A stretch of 64,000 nucleotides of DNA from Rhodobacteraceae bacterium Alg231-30 (GCA_900143615.1 FREU01000006.1:124001-188000); one strand, 5' to 3'. Shown: positions 29,694 through 37,765, numbered from the stretch's first letter. Translations and numbers: made by a program. Notes: generated by a model from the letters alone, not told the origin.

Positions 29694-29755
29694 GGGGGCT
29701 CTGCCCCCGCCGCGGCACGCCGCGACTCCCCCGAGGTATTTCTGGCACCAAAAAG
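29694..29755 (+). repeat. Three-module hairpin repeat, copy 1 (terminator-like, after the aldolase gene)
   Basis: Module 1 is a GGGGGC/GCCCCC hairpin at 29694-29708; module 2 a 6-bp CGCGGC/GCCGCG hairpin at 29711-29724; module 3 the conserved CCCCGAGGTATTT (29729-29741), two variable bases, then GGCACCAAAAAG. The same three modules occur in reverse at 31525-31586. The first hairpin is 8 bases past the aldolase stop and may act as its terminator. Confidence 0.7.
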
Positions 29756-29875
29756 CCGTTTGCGGTTTTGCAGAATTACCTCGGGTCTCATTTCATTGAA
29801 AATCTTTGAAAAATAGTTGCGGCCAAGGCGGCAGCGCTCTGATACTGTGCGTCAAAAGATAAACGTGGCAGGGAC

Positions 29876-30586
29876 ATGAGCAGCACTCTCCAGATCGACG
29901 ATACCTTGCGGGAAAAGATCATTTCGCAACCTGATGTGATTCTCGAAGACCGCGACCTGATGCGCGCTTTGATCGCCGCCAATGAAAAGACCATGGGCGG
30001 CAATATAGTCGATTTGCGTGGCATCGCCATGGAACGGCTTGAAGCGCGACTGGACCGGCTGGAAGACACGCACCGCAGTGTCATTGCAGCCGCCTATGAA
30101 AACCTAGCGGGCACCAATCAAGTCCACCGCGCCATTCTGCGCATGTTGGATCCGGTGGATTTTGAAAGCTTCTTGCGCGATCTTGGCGGCGATGTTGCCG
30201 AGGTTTTGCGCGTAGACGCCGTGCGCCTTGTGCTTGAGACAGAACAAGACACGACCGGCGATCAAGCAATCCAGAGCCTTGGCGATGTCCTCTCGGTTGC
30301 GGCCCCCGGATATATCGAAGACTACCTGACGGGCGGGCGCAATGTGCCACTGCGGCAAGTAACTTTGCGACAGGTTCAAACCGGTGCCGCGACGGTCTAT
30401 GGCGAGGCGTCTGATTGGATCCGCTCCGAGGCTTGCCTCAAGCTCGACTTTGGCGATGGGCGCTTGCCCGGAATGTTGGTGATGGGCGCCGAAGACCCGC
30501 ATCAGTTCACGCCCCAACAAGGCACCGATCTTTTGGCATTTTTCGCCGGTGTTTTTGAACGCACGATGCGGCGCTGGTTGTCATGA
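29876..30586 (+). CDS. DUF484 family protein
   Basis: A 236-residue protein of the DUF484 family. The N-terminal helical segment (LREKIISQPDVILEDRDLMR, LRGIAMERLEARLDRLED) is followed by a GAF-like domain. The biochemical role of DUF484 is unknown, but its genes are widely found just before xerC, as here, with an ATGA overlap to the recombinase gene, which suggests a link to chromosome dimer resolution or simply shared expression. Confidence 0.9.
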   Translation: MSSTLQIDDTLREKIISQPDVILEDRDLMRALIAANEKTMGGNIVDLRGIAMERLEARLDRLEDTHRSVIAAAYENLAGTNQVHRAILRMLDPVDFESFLRDLGGDVAEVLRVDAVRLVLETEQDTTGDQAIQSLGDVLSVAAPGYIEDYLTGGRNVPLRQVTLRQVQTGAATVYGEASDWIRSEACLKLDFGDGRLPGMLVMGAEDPHQFTPQQGTDLLAFFAGVFERTMRRWLS

Positions 30587-31512
30587 TCAGCCCCGCCGCC
30601 AGCAAAGCCCTAGACGCTTTTCTGGCACGGCATGCGGCACTGGCTGGCGCGTCGCAAAATACGCTGACGGCCTATCGCGGCGACATTACCGACTTTCTCG
30701 GCTTCATGACCACTCACAAAGGCGGCCAACAGGGCTTGTCCCCCCTGACGCAGCTAACCGTGTCAGATATGCGCAGCTGGATGGCGTCGCTGCGCAGCGA
30801 CGGTCTTTCATCACGGTCGCTGGCGCGCAAACTTTCCGCAGTAAAGAGTTTTTACCGCTGGCTCTCTGAGCATGAAGGCTTTGATGCCACGGCTGTTCTG
30901 TCCGCCCGCGCCCCCAAGTTTCAAGCCAAGCTCCCCCGCCCCCTTGCCCAAGACGCCGCCAGGGCAGTTCTCGAAACAGTTGAGCTACAGTCACAAAAAT
31001 CTTGGGTTGGTGCGCGAGATACCGCAGTGATGACGCTGCTGTACGGCTGTGGCCTTCGTATTTCCGAAGCTTTGGCCCTGTGTGGCCAAGACGCTCCCTT
31101 GCCGCAAACGTTGCGAATTCGCGGCAAAGGAGACAAAGAGCGCATCGTTCCGGTCATTGCCGCAGCGCAGGATGCCGTAGAAAGCTACCGCCGCCTTTGC
31201 CCGTTCTCAATTGAGCCTGCCTCACCTCTGTTTGTTGGCGTGCGTGGCGGGCGCCTGAGTGCGCGACAAGTTCAAAAAGTGATGGAAAAGACGCGCCTGC
31301 AACTTGGCTTGCCTGCGACGGCAACCCCACATGCCATGCGCCACAGCTTTGCCACCCATCTGCTAAACGCAGGCGGTGATCTGCGCGCAATTCAAGAACT
31401 GCTCGGACATGCGTCACTTTCCACAACCCAGACCTACACCCAAGTTGATACGGCACGGTTGATGGAGATCTACAACCGCACCCACCCCAAAGCTGATCTC
31501 ACTGAAGACTGA
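30583..31512 (+). CDS. xerC: Tyrosine recombinase XerC
   Basis: Site-specific recombinase that with XerD resolves chromosome dimers at dif. N-terminal SAM-like domain (SQNTLTAYRGDITDFLGF, VSDMRSWMASLR, RSLARKLSAVKSFYRWL), then the catalytic domain with LLYGCGLRISEALAL (first Arg), the Lys-bearing beta-hairpin RIRGKGDKERIVPV, HAMRHSFATHLLNAGGD (His-x-x-Arg) and LLGHASLSTTQTYTQVD with the His and nucleophilic Tyr. 309 residues. The overlap with DUF484 and lack of any mobile element nearby indicate the housekeeping recombinase rather than an integrase. Confidence 0.94.
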   Translation: MISPAASKALDAFLARHAALAGASQNTLTAYRGDITDFLGFMTTHKGGQQGLSPLTQLTVSDMRSWMASLRSDGLSSRSLARKLSAVKSFYRWLSEHEGFDATAVLSARAPKFQAKLPRPLAQDAARAVLETVELQSQKSWVGARDTAVMTLLYGCGLRISEALALCGQDAPLPQTLRIRGKGDKERIVPVIAAAQDAVESYRRLCPFSIEPASPLFVGVRGGRLSARQVQKVMEKTRLQLGLPATATPHAMRHSFATHLLNAGGDLRAIQELLGHASLSTTQTYTQVDTARLMEIYNRTHPKADLTED

Positions 31513-31524
31513 TCCCAAAAGGCA

Positions 31525-31586
31525 CTTTTTGGTGCCTCAAATACCTCGGGGTGAATTGGCCGCAGGCCAAGAGGGGCTGGCCCCTC
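31525..31586 (-). repeat. Three-module hairpin repeat, copy 2 (after the dehydrogenase gene)
   Basis: Reverse-oriented copy of the element at 29694. The conserved module is complementary to 31539-31551 and 31525-31536; module 2 is a 6-bp TTGGCC/GGCCAA hairpin (31556-31570); module 1 a GAGGGG/CCCCTC hairpin (31571-31586). The hairpin sequences differ from copy 1 but the pairing is kept. Read on the minus strand it lies behind the gene ending at 31606. A further stem AGGCAC/GTGCCT (31520-31537) overlaps its distal end. Confidence 0.7.
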
Positions 31587-31605
31587 CCACCCTGCGCTCA
31601 TCCGC

Positions 31606-32553
31606 TCAACGTCCCTGTGGCACAACTTCATAGCCCGCTTCTTCCGGCTCATCATCCACCATTTCCGCCGGAAAGCCCGGCGCGGTGACCTCAAGACCGG
31701 TTGCATCCTCTAACCGCCTGATAATGTTGGGCGACAACTCACGTTCCCCGTAGCGTGCGATCCCGTCCTCAAAAATCTTGATCATCATCGGGTTCATCTC
31801 CAGCGGCACACCGGCACGGTCCGCCACGTCCTGAAACAAGCCGATATCCTTGCGCACCAGATCCATCGTGAACGAAATATCGCGCGACCCGTTCAGGATC
31901 ACCTGACTTTCGGTTTCATGCACAAACGACGTGCCCGAACTGATCTTTATCGCCTCATATGCCGTGTTCAAATCCATCCCCGCCGCCTTGGCGGTCACCA
32001 AGGCTTCTGAACAACTGATCAAATTGGCTGTGGCAAGATAATTGGTCACCACCTTCAAAACCGAGGCGGATCCTAAATCGCCGGTGTGCAAAATACGCCG
32101 TCCCATTTTGGTCAACAACGGCAGAATGCTCTCAAACGTCGCCCGATCACAGCCCGCAAAAATGGCGATATTGCCGGTGTCCGCGCGATGGCAACCGCCT
32201 GAGACAGGACAATCAACCGCCGTACCACCAGCTTCAATCACCTTGGCGCCCAAGCGTTTCACTTCGGCTTCGTCTGTGGTGGACATCTCCATCCAGATCT
32301 TGCCTGCGCGCACCTCGGGCAGCATTTCCGTCATCACCGCATCCGAGGCGGCGGGCGATGGCAGACAGGTAATGACCGCATCACACGCCTGCATCAACTG
32401 TGCAGGGTTTTCTGCGGCCTTGGCTCCATCGGCCACCTTGCCCGCAACCAAATCTGCGTTCAGATCATGCACCGTCAGATCAACACCGTTGCGCAACAGA
32501 CTACCGCTGAGCTTGCCGCCAACATTGCCCAGCCCGATAAACCCAATTTTCAT
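31606..32553 (-). CDS. NAD(P)-dependent oxidoreductase, 3-hydroxyisobutyrate dehydrogenase family
   Basis: A 315-residue beta-hydroxyacid dehydrogenase. Rossmann motif MKIGFIGLGNVGGKLSGSL at the N-terminus, substrate-binding signature DCPVSGGCHRADTGNIAIF near residue 120, and the catalytic lysine in SVLKVVTNYLATANL near residue 170. The family oxidises short 3-hydroxy acids such as 3-hydroxyisobutyrate, tartronate semialdehyde or related compounds. The ATG at 32553 follows GGAG at eight bases; a GTG precedes it by one codon. It is the last gene of the lyase-M24-racemase series, 88 bases after the racemase, suggesting it handles a later intermediate. Confidence 0.88.
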   Translation of the reverse strand: MKIGFIGLGNVGGKLSGSLLRNGVDLTVHDLNADLVAGKVADGAKAAENPAQLMQACDAVITCLPSPAASDAVMTEMLPEVRAGKIWMEMSTTDEAEVKRLGAKVIEAGGTAVDCPVSGGCHRADTGNIAIFAGCDRATFESILPLLTKMGRRILHTGDLGSASVLKVVTNYLATANLISCSEALVTAKAAGMDLNTAYEAIKISSGTSFVHETESQVILNGSRDISFTMDLVRKDIGLFQDVADRAGVPLEMNPMMIKIFEDGIARYGERELSPNIIRRLEDATGLEVTAPGFPAEMVDDEPEEAGYEVVPQGR

Positions 32554-32641
32554 CACTTAAACTCCCAGAAATTTTGACCAGCTTGCGCGGCACAAAAACG
32601 GCTTGTCATGCCTGTTGGCGACACAGTGGCGCAAACGCCTC

Positions 32642-33388
32642 TCAGAGCTGAAAAATCCGCCCCGGAGCGTCAGATGCCACCGGCGCGCCGGACAATTGCG
32701 CCATGTGCCAAGCCAAAGCTTGGTTGCTGCTCAACACCGGTTTGCCAAGCTCGGCTTCGATGTCCGCGATCACATCCAGCGTGCGCAGATTTGTGCAGGA
32801 CAAAAACACCGCGTCCACATCGTCGCCCTGCCCCACCTTTAGCGCGGCCGCCTTGATGGATGCACCATCAATCCGCGCCACCCGTTCTTCTCCAGCCTCT
32901 CCAAAAGACACAATGTGCGGCACCGCAAATCCGGCGGTTTCAAATGCCTGCCGTACAGGGCCTGAAACGCTCTCGATATAGGGCGTTACCATGCCGAGCC
33001 TTTTGACCTTGAGCGCCGTGCAGGCGGCCAAGGCGGCACTCAGCGGATCGCAGACATGAGAGGTGCTTATGCCTTGCCGCACCAATGCAGCAACCTTTTC
33101 TGCCCCAATCATCGTGGTGCCCGAGGTGCAGCCATAGCCAACCACATCAAAAGGGGCGGCTGGCGGCAACAGGCCAGCAGCCTCTGGCATTGTGACCTCC
33201 ATCGCGCCCAATGTGTTTGGTGTCACCTCATCCGAACTCTGGATACGGCTGACATAGATCGCCACATCGCGCGTGGGAAACAACCGCCGCATATCCTGTT
33301 CCAAGGTTTCATCGTATTTCAGCACGATCAGCCCCAACGTGGCCTGCGTGCCAATCGCATCTGTCAGGGAAAACGGGAAATTGCTCAT
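32642..33388 (-). CDS. Asp/Glu racemase superfamily enzyme, maleate isomerase-like
   Basis: A 248-residue cytosolic enzyme of the superfamily that includes maleate cis-trans isomerase, arylmalonate decarboxylase and hydroxyectoine-utilisation protein EutA. Both catalytic cysteines are present: GYGCTSGTTMIG near residue 86 and VFLSCTNLRTLDVI near residue 200. Also seen is LGLIVLKYDETLEQDMRRLF at the N-terminus. The substrate is unknown; the neighbours handle an amino-acid derivative. It begins 4 bases after the M24 gene stop, so co-expression is very likely. Confidence 0.85.
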   Translation of the reverse strand: MSNFPFSLTDAIGTQATLGLIVLKYDETLEQDMRRLFPTRDVAIYVSRIQSSDEVTPNTLGAMEVTMPEAAGLLPPAAPFDVVGYGCTSGTTMIGAEKVAALVRQGISTSHVCDPLSAALAACTALKVKRLGMVTPYIESVSGPVRQAFETAGFAVPHIVSFGEAGEERVARIDGASIKAAALKVGQGDDVDAVFLSCTNLRTLDVIADIEAELGKPVLSSNQALAWHMAQLSGAPVASDAPGRIFQL

Positions 33389-33392
33389 TTCA

Positions 33393-34550
33393 TCACCTCA
33401 GGACGGGGAGTTCCGGTGCAGCACGCGTTGACAACAATTCTGCACCACTTTCTCGCAAAACAATGTTTTCTTCATGCACCTGAATCACGCCCGGCGCGAT
33501 TTCCACACCGGGTTCCAGCGTCAAGACCATGCCAGCACGCAACTCGGTTTGATCCATTGGGGTAAAGCTTGGCCACTCGGTCAAGGTGATCCCCAAGCCA
33601 TGACCCAATCGGCCTCCCCCAACGTTTGCACCGCTGCCCCCAAGGCTTTTCACAAACATCGCATGCACGTCACGGGCTTTCTGCCCCACGCGCAGATGCG
33701 CAAGCACATGATCAGTTGCCTTATAGAGCACCTCATAGGCCCGCCGCGCGCCGTCACTGGCATGCCCAATTGCCCAGTTGCGATCAAAATCGCAGAAGTA
33801 GCCATCCCGCACCGCGCCTGTGTCCAGCATCAGAACATCACCTGCCGCCAAGGGTCGCGGACCTGCGGGGGAAATCACATCTCCATAGCCACCCTGACCC
33901 GCTCCGCCCGCGGTATAGCTGACCCAATCCGCGCCCTCTTCCAACAAAACCCTCTGGAAATCGCGAAACACCCGTTCCAGCGGGACGCCTTGCTGCGCAT
34001 ACTCCTGAGCACGTGCAAAGGTCCGGTCAGCCACACCGCAGGTTGCGCGAATTTTCTCGACCTCTGCTTCGGATTTCACTTCGCGAACGCGCTGAATAAC
34101 CTCGGTGCCATCGACAAAGCTGCGGGGCACAATCATGGCACTCACACGCTCAAAATCCCCAAGTGGCGCCCGCAACTGCGTCTCAAGCCCCATCGGAACG
34201 CCGATCTTGCCACCCGCAGACACCAATTGCGTCAGCGCATCCGCCAACAGACTCACGCCATCATCTTCGGGGCATGGCGCATCCCATGTGCGAATATCCT
34301 CAATCCAACACTGCCCCATCAACTCGGCCCCAATGGCGGGGATCACCGCAACGGGATCACCAGAGGCGGGCACAATAACATACCATGGCCGCGCAGGGCT
34401 CTCCCAAAACCGCGTCAAAAACCCCGTGACATAGAACACATCCGCCGCCGTTGTCAGCAACAGGGCCTCGTGCTCCGCCGCCGCCATTCGTGCCTGAAGC
34501 GCAGCAACGCGGCGCTCAAACTCCGCCTTGGGAAAGCCGCGCTCAGCCAT
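33393..34550 (-). CDS. M24 family metallopeptidase (Xaa-Pro peptidase/creatinase-like)
   Basis: A pita-bread-fold hydrolase of 385 residues. The N-terminal creatinase domain (ADVFYVTGFLTRFWESPARP) is followed by the catalytic domain with all five dinuclear-metal ligands: LMLDTGAVRDGYFCDFDRNW (two Asp), GHGLGITLTEW (His), LTLEPGVEI (Glu) and VHEENIVL (Glu). It could be a prolidase, a creatinase-type amidinohydrolase or an ectoine-hydrolase relative; the typical ectoine hydrolase N-terminus was not recognised. The ATG at 34550 follows GAGG and overlaps the lyase stop by 8 bases. Confidence 0.88.
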   Translation of the reverse strand: MAERGFPKAEFERRVAALQARMAAAEHEALLLTTAADVFYVTGFLTRFWESPARPWYVIVPASGDPVAVIPAIGAELMGQCWIEDIRTWDAPCPEDDGVSLLADALTQLVSAGGKIGVPMGLETQLRAPLGDFERVSAMIVPRSFVDGTEVIQRVREVKSEAEVEKIRATCGVADRTFARAQEYAQQGVPLERVFRDFQRVLLEEGADWVSYTAGGAGQGGYGDVISPAGPRPLAAGDVLMLDTGAVRDGYFCDFDRNWAIGHASDGARRAYEVLYKATDHVLAHLRVGQKARDVHAMFVKSLGGSGANVGGGRLGHGLGITLTEWPSFTPMDQTELRAGMVLTLEPGVEIAPGVIQVHEENIVLRESGAELLSTRAAPELPVLR

Positions 34551-35595
34551 CTTCGGGCCCCTCACTGAGGAAACACAACACCCGCGCATCAGGCCCAAGG
34601 TCCAACCGCCCTGACAAGACCGCGGCCACCCCCGCCACACCCGAAGGTGTCGTTGCAAGGCCATGATCCGCCAGCTGCACAACAGCCGCTGCCGCCTCAT
34701 TCTCAGAGAGTGTCACAAAGATATCCGCATCCTGCGCCAAACCATTCAACGCCACCAACGAAGGCGTCTTACAATCCAATCGCCCCATTTCAGACACAGG
34801 CCCCTCGGTATCGACCAAACGGCCCGCACGAATGCTTTCGATCACCGCAGGCGCAGCCTCGGGTTCAACCACTGCTATCACCGGAGCCGCGCCCCAAACC
34901 TTGCGCGCATAGGCCGCCACAGCGGCGGCCAATCCACCAACACCAGCTTGCAAAAAGATATGTGTTGGCGCTTCTGGCACCTGTTGCGCCGCCTCCGACG
35001 CCATTTGCAAATAGCCTTCCATCACGCGATAGCCCGGACCAGTTTCCCCGCCCCACGTACTATCAGACAACAAGCTCCAGCCGTTCTCGGCCGCATCAGC
35101 CGCCGCCGCTTGCATACTGGCCTCATAATCTTGTCCGGCGCGTTCCACCCGTGCGCCCAACCCGCGCAGCCGCTCTGCAAAAGCTTCCGGCACTGTCTCG
35201 GCCAGATAGATCACCGCTTGTGCACCAAAAATCCGCGCACCCGCAGCCACGGACATGCCGTGATTTCCCGCACTGGCCGTCGCATATGTGCGCCCTGCCA
35301 AAGCGTTATCCCAATCACCTTTGCGCGCCTGATCCGCATCGTGTGCAATGCAATAGGCGGCGCCCAACGCTTTAAAACTACCCAGCCCCATACGGCCACG
35401 CTCGTCCTTGATCCAAAACGCGGCCACACCGGCATCACTCGCCAAACCCGTCGCATTCACCAACGGTGTCTGCCCATGCGCGGGGCACATCGCCAACAAA
35501 CGCGCCACGGCTGTCTCGTCGCGACTTGGCAACAGCGCAGCCGCGTTATCTGGCAAACCTTTGCCTCGATACGGATTGGTTAGGACTTCGCCCAT
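34543..35595 (-). CDS. PLP-dependent lyase resembling diaminopropionate ammonia-lyase
   Basis: A 350-residue fold-type II PLP enzyme. The Schiff-base lysine lies in GLGSFKALGAAYCIA near residue 74, the cofactor loop in TASAGNHGMSVAAGARIFGA, and the phosphate-binding glycine run in FLQAGVGGLAAAVAAYA. The arrangement DERGRMGLGSFKALG and SDSTWGGETGPGYRVMEGYL resembles 2,3-diaminopropionate ammonia-lyase more than threonine dehydratase. Such enzymes release ammonia from an amino acid to give a 2-oxo acid. It is the first gene of the minus-strand operon and is divergent from an Lrp-type regulator. Confidence 0.82.
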   Translation of the reverse strand: MGEVLTNPYRGKGLPDNAAALLPSRDETAVARLLAMCPAHGQTPLVNATGLASDAGVAAFWIKDERGRMGLGSFKALGAAYCIAHDADQARKGDWDNALAGRTYATASAGNHGMSVAAGARIFGAQAVIYLAETVPEAFAERLRGLGARVERAGQDYEASMQAAAADAAENGWSLLSDSTWGGETGPGYRVMEGYLQMASEAAQQVPEAPTHIFLQAGVGGLAAAVAAYARKVWGAAPVIAVVEPEAAPAVIESIRAGRLVDTEGPVSEMGRLDCKTPSLVALNGLAQDADIFVTLSENEAAAAVVQLADHGLATTPSGVAGVAAVLSGRLDLGPDARVLCFLSEGPEDG

Positions 35596-35652
35596 TTGCG
35601 TCTCTCCTATTGATCTATCTTGTCACACCGCAGTCGCCGCGGCAGGTTTTAA

Positions 35653-35682
35653 AAAACGCTAACGTAAAAATATGGGCGTTTT
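35653..35682. promoter_or_regulatory. Inverted repeat, possible Lrp-type operator
   Basis: Seven-base arms AAAACGC (35653-35659) and GCGTTTT (35676-35682) flank a 16-base AT-rich centre, between the divergent lyase and regulator starts. Lrp/AsnC proteins often bind AT-centred inverted sites next to their own gene. The assignment is inference. Confidence 0.4.
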
Positions 35683-35740
35683 GCCCGAAGATGTGCGAAA
35701 CTCGAACACTCTACCCACATTTTTGAGACAAGCAGCCATT

Positions 35741-36205
35741 ATGCCCACAGATTTGGACGATATCGACCGACGCCTGTTACAGAGTCTGCAAAAAGACAAT
35801 CGCCTAACAGCCGATGAATTGGGCGAGATCGCTGGTGTATCACGCTCAGCCGTTCAACGCCGCCTCAAGCGATTTCGCGACGAAGGCATCATTGAGGCCG
35901 ATATCTCGGTGGTGTCCGCCAAAGCTGTAGGCCGCCCAATGACCTTTGTGGTTGAGGTCGAGATGGAACGTGAACGCACGGACTTGTTGGACGAATTCCG
36001 CCGCTCCATGCTGGCGCTGGATGATGTGCAGCAGTGCTACTATGTCACCGGCCATGCGGATTTTATACTGGTCGTCACAGCACCCGACATGTCCGCCTAT
36101 GAAGATTTCAGCCGACGTGTGTTTAACGACAACCCCAACATCCGCCGTTTTCACAGCAACGTCGTGATTGATCGGGTCAAGGTCGGACTGCAGGTTCCGG
36201 TTTGA
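35741..36205 (+). CDS. Lrp/AsnC family transcriptional regulator
   Basis: A 154-residue regulator. The N-terminal winged helix (DDIDRRLLQSLQKDNRLTAD, GVSRSAVQRRLKRFRDEGII) is followed by the ligand-binding RAM domain (TFVVEVEM, CYYVTGHADFILVVTAP, FHSNVVIDRVKVGLQ). The ATG at 35741 gives the family N-terminus; a frame to 35672 is less likely. Divergent from the PLP-lyase operon, which it probably controls in response to the operon substrate. Confidence 0.93.
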   Translation: MPTDLDDIDRRLLQSLQKDNRLTADELGEIAGVSRSAVQRRLKRFRDEGIIEADISVVSAKAVGRPMTFVVEVEMERERTDLLDEFRRSMLALDDVQQCYYVTGHADFILVVTAPDMSAYEDFSRRVFNDNPNIRRFHSNVVIDRVKVGLQVPV

Positions 36206-36379
36206 GGAAACTCAAAGATCAAAAGCGCCCTCCAATTTTGGCATTACCAATTATTAAAAAGAAAACAGAACGCACAAAACCATACCGGACACAACGAGAA
36301 TCTAAAATTCATACTTTCTAAAAATTGCCACCTCTAGATCGATTATTGCAGCACTTAGCGAGGTATAAATCTACAGCAG

Positions 36380-37414
36380 CTACCCCCTAAACTGTCGGCC
36401 AATAGCAAACCCGTAGCGAGCACTGCGCTCTTTGTAAGAAATCTCTTCTTGCCACCAAATTTTAAATTGCTTTTCTAGTGAAGCCCCTAACCTCTCCATA
36501 TGCGCATCACTTTCGACGAACATACAATCATCGCTAGGGGAATACTCCGCAAATGGGTCTCCTATGAACGGCTCCAACCAAGATAAATGGTCTGCACTCT
36601 CCAAAACGCGGTCATCCAGCAATTGTGATCCAAGAGCGAACTTATGCCTGCCAAATTTAACTTGGGAAGTCTTTAATGTACGCAGATATGCACTCAACCT
36701 TAACCGCTCTGCTGAAAACGGGCGCAATTGCGCTATCTGTCTTGTAAAACGGTTGCACAAAATCACTGTCTCAGCAGTTGGCGAAGCATTCATGAATCTC
36801 GCTGACATCCCCTCATAGTCCAAGCCAACTCGATAAAAATAGTCACAAACCACGTCACCATTTTTTAAGTGCATCCTATTAAAGGGAATTAATTTTACGT
36901 TGTCTTGCCCAAATATTTCCATCCAAGGTAAAAAATACCGTCTATACTCCAACGTTTGTACGGCGCTTTCCAGGGATTTCGGGGAAGATCGCAATATTTG
37001 CTGAGCGATACTAACAATATGAGATCTAGGTTCTCTGATATAAGCAACTATAGAAAATCGGTCAAACCTAGGCTGCAAATCCTCGAACAGAGCACCAACC
37101 GCATCTCGGTCAAAATGACGAGAAAGTCCTTCACCGGAAATAATGACATCACGATCGTCGGCATCAATTTCCTCAACTACACCATCACGCCCCAGTTTAC
37201 TGCGCGAAAGGATTGAAAGAAGCTTTTGTTTCCCCTCAAGACGCTTCTCTGAACTCTTTTGATTATAAGCTGCCAAAAAAGTTTTGGAGTGATTTGGTTC
37301 TCCAAGTGATAAATACCGTATGCTTGAGTTTTCCAAGCCATGCAGCGCCCGCTGTATCGATGTCGATCCGGTTTTGTGCATCCCTATGTGGATGAAGCAT
37401 GTTCTCTCTCGCAC
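36380..37414 (-). CDS. Sulfotransferase-like protein
   Basis: A 344-residue protein with the 5'-phosphosulfate loop HIGMHKTGSTSIQRAL at residues 9-24 and a probable 3'-phosphate motif VAYIREPRSHIVSIAQQ near residue 130, the two signatures of PAPS-dependent sulfotransferases; the rest is weakly conserved. The acceptor is unknown and could be a surface glycan. The start is GTG at 37414 after AGGTGAA. It is much more AT-rich than its neighbours and uses codons unlike them, with AT-rich flanks (36206-36379), indicating acquisition by transfer. No glycan-biosynthesis genes lie beside it. Confidence 0.75.
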   Translation of the reverse strand: MRERTCFIHIGMHKTGSTSIQRALHGLENSSIRYLSLGEPNHSKTFLAAYNQKSSEKRLEGKQKLLSILSRSKLGRDGVVEEIDADDRDVIISGEGLSRHFDRDAVGALFEDLQPRFDRFSIVAYIREPRSHIVSIAQQILRSSPKSLESAVQTLEYRRYFLPWMEIFGQDNVKLIPFNRMHLKNGDVVCDYFYRVGLDYEGMSARFMNASPTAETVILCNRFTRQIAQLRPFSAERLRLSAYLRTLKTSQVKFGRHKFALGSQLLDDRVLESADHLSWLEPFIGDPFAEYSPSDDCMFVESDAHMERLGASLEKQFKIWWQEEISYKERSARYGFAIGRQFRG

Positions 37415-37511
37415 AATTCACCTTGAATAATATATCCTCGAGGAGGTGACACACAGCACAGCAAGGGCTGCCCAGTCAATAGAGTAGATTTCCGCAAACA
37501 GCTTTTGGCAA

Positions 37512-37537
37512 ACAGCCGCCCCCAGCGGAGCGGCTTT
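37512..37537 (-). terminator. Weak hairpin, probably the terminator left from the decayed icd gene
   Basis: Arms AGCCGC (37514-37519) and GCGGCT (37530-37535) with extra G/C pairing in the loop, on the minus strand followed by GTTT. It lies about 45 bases past the remnant isocitrate dehydrogenase stop. Confidence 0.4.
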
Positions 37538-37581
37538 CTTTGTCTCTACAATCCCCCGAATCAAATCCGGGACATGGGCTC

Positions 37582-37765
37582 TCACCCAATGATCGCGTTC
37601 AGCGTGGCCGACGGCACACGACCTTGGCCCTCAGTTCTACCGACGGACGATAGTATTCACCGATCTCTGGGCAGGCCCTTGAGCGGCTGCGAATTCGGCC
37701 CAAATGGCCGTTTCCCCGTCCGCCAATGCCTTCGCGACCGGCGCATATTCCGTGGCCAAGCACCG
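37582..37765 (-). pseudogene. Remnant 3' end of a monomeric NADP-isocitrate dehydrogenase gene
   Basis: Read on the minus strand, about 60 codons match the C-terminus of the monomeric (about 740-residue) isocitrate dehydrogenase family, but in three successive frames: EYAPVAKALADGETAIWAE with AAAQG, then IGEYYRP, then VPSATLNAIIG and a stop at 37582. The order and spacing correspond to family endings such as PLAKALA...ELNAAQG, IGGYYRPD and RPSATLNAI. The rest of the gene is absent. Two or more frameshifts and the missing 5' part make it non-functional. It lies between the sulfotransferase-like gene and rhaK. Confidence 0.75.

Noticed and set aside
30583-31512. XerC-type recombinase as a sign of an integrated element
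   Set aside because: It is coupled to DUF484 in a common housekeeping order; no attachment-site repeats or phage genes are near.
33474-34568. A 364-codon open frame opposite the M24 peptidase gene
   Set aside because: Antisense shadow; the minus-strand gene has all five metal ligands.
31606-35595. Labelling the lyase operon as ectoine/hydroxyectoine utilisation (eut/doe)
   Set aside because: EutC and DoeB/EutE are absent, the M24 protein lacks the ectoine hydrolase N-terminal pattern that I know, and the lyase is not of the EutB threonine-dehydratase type.
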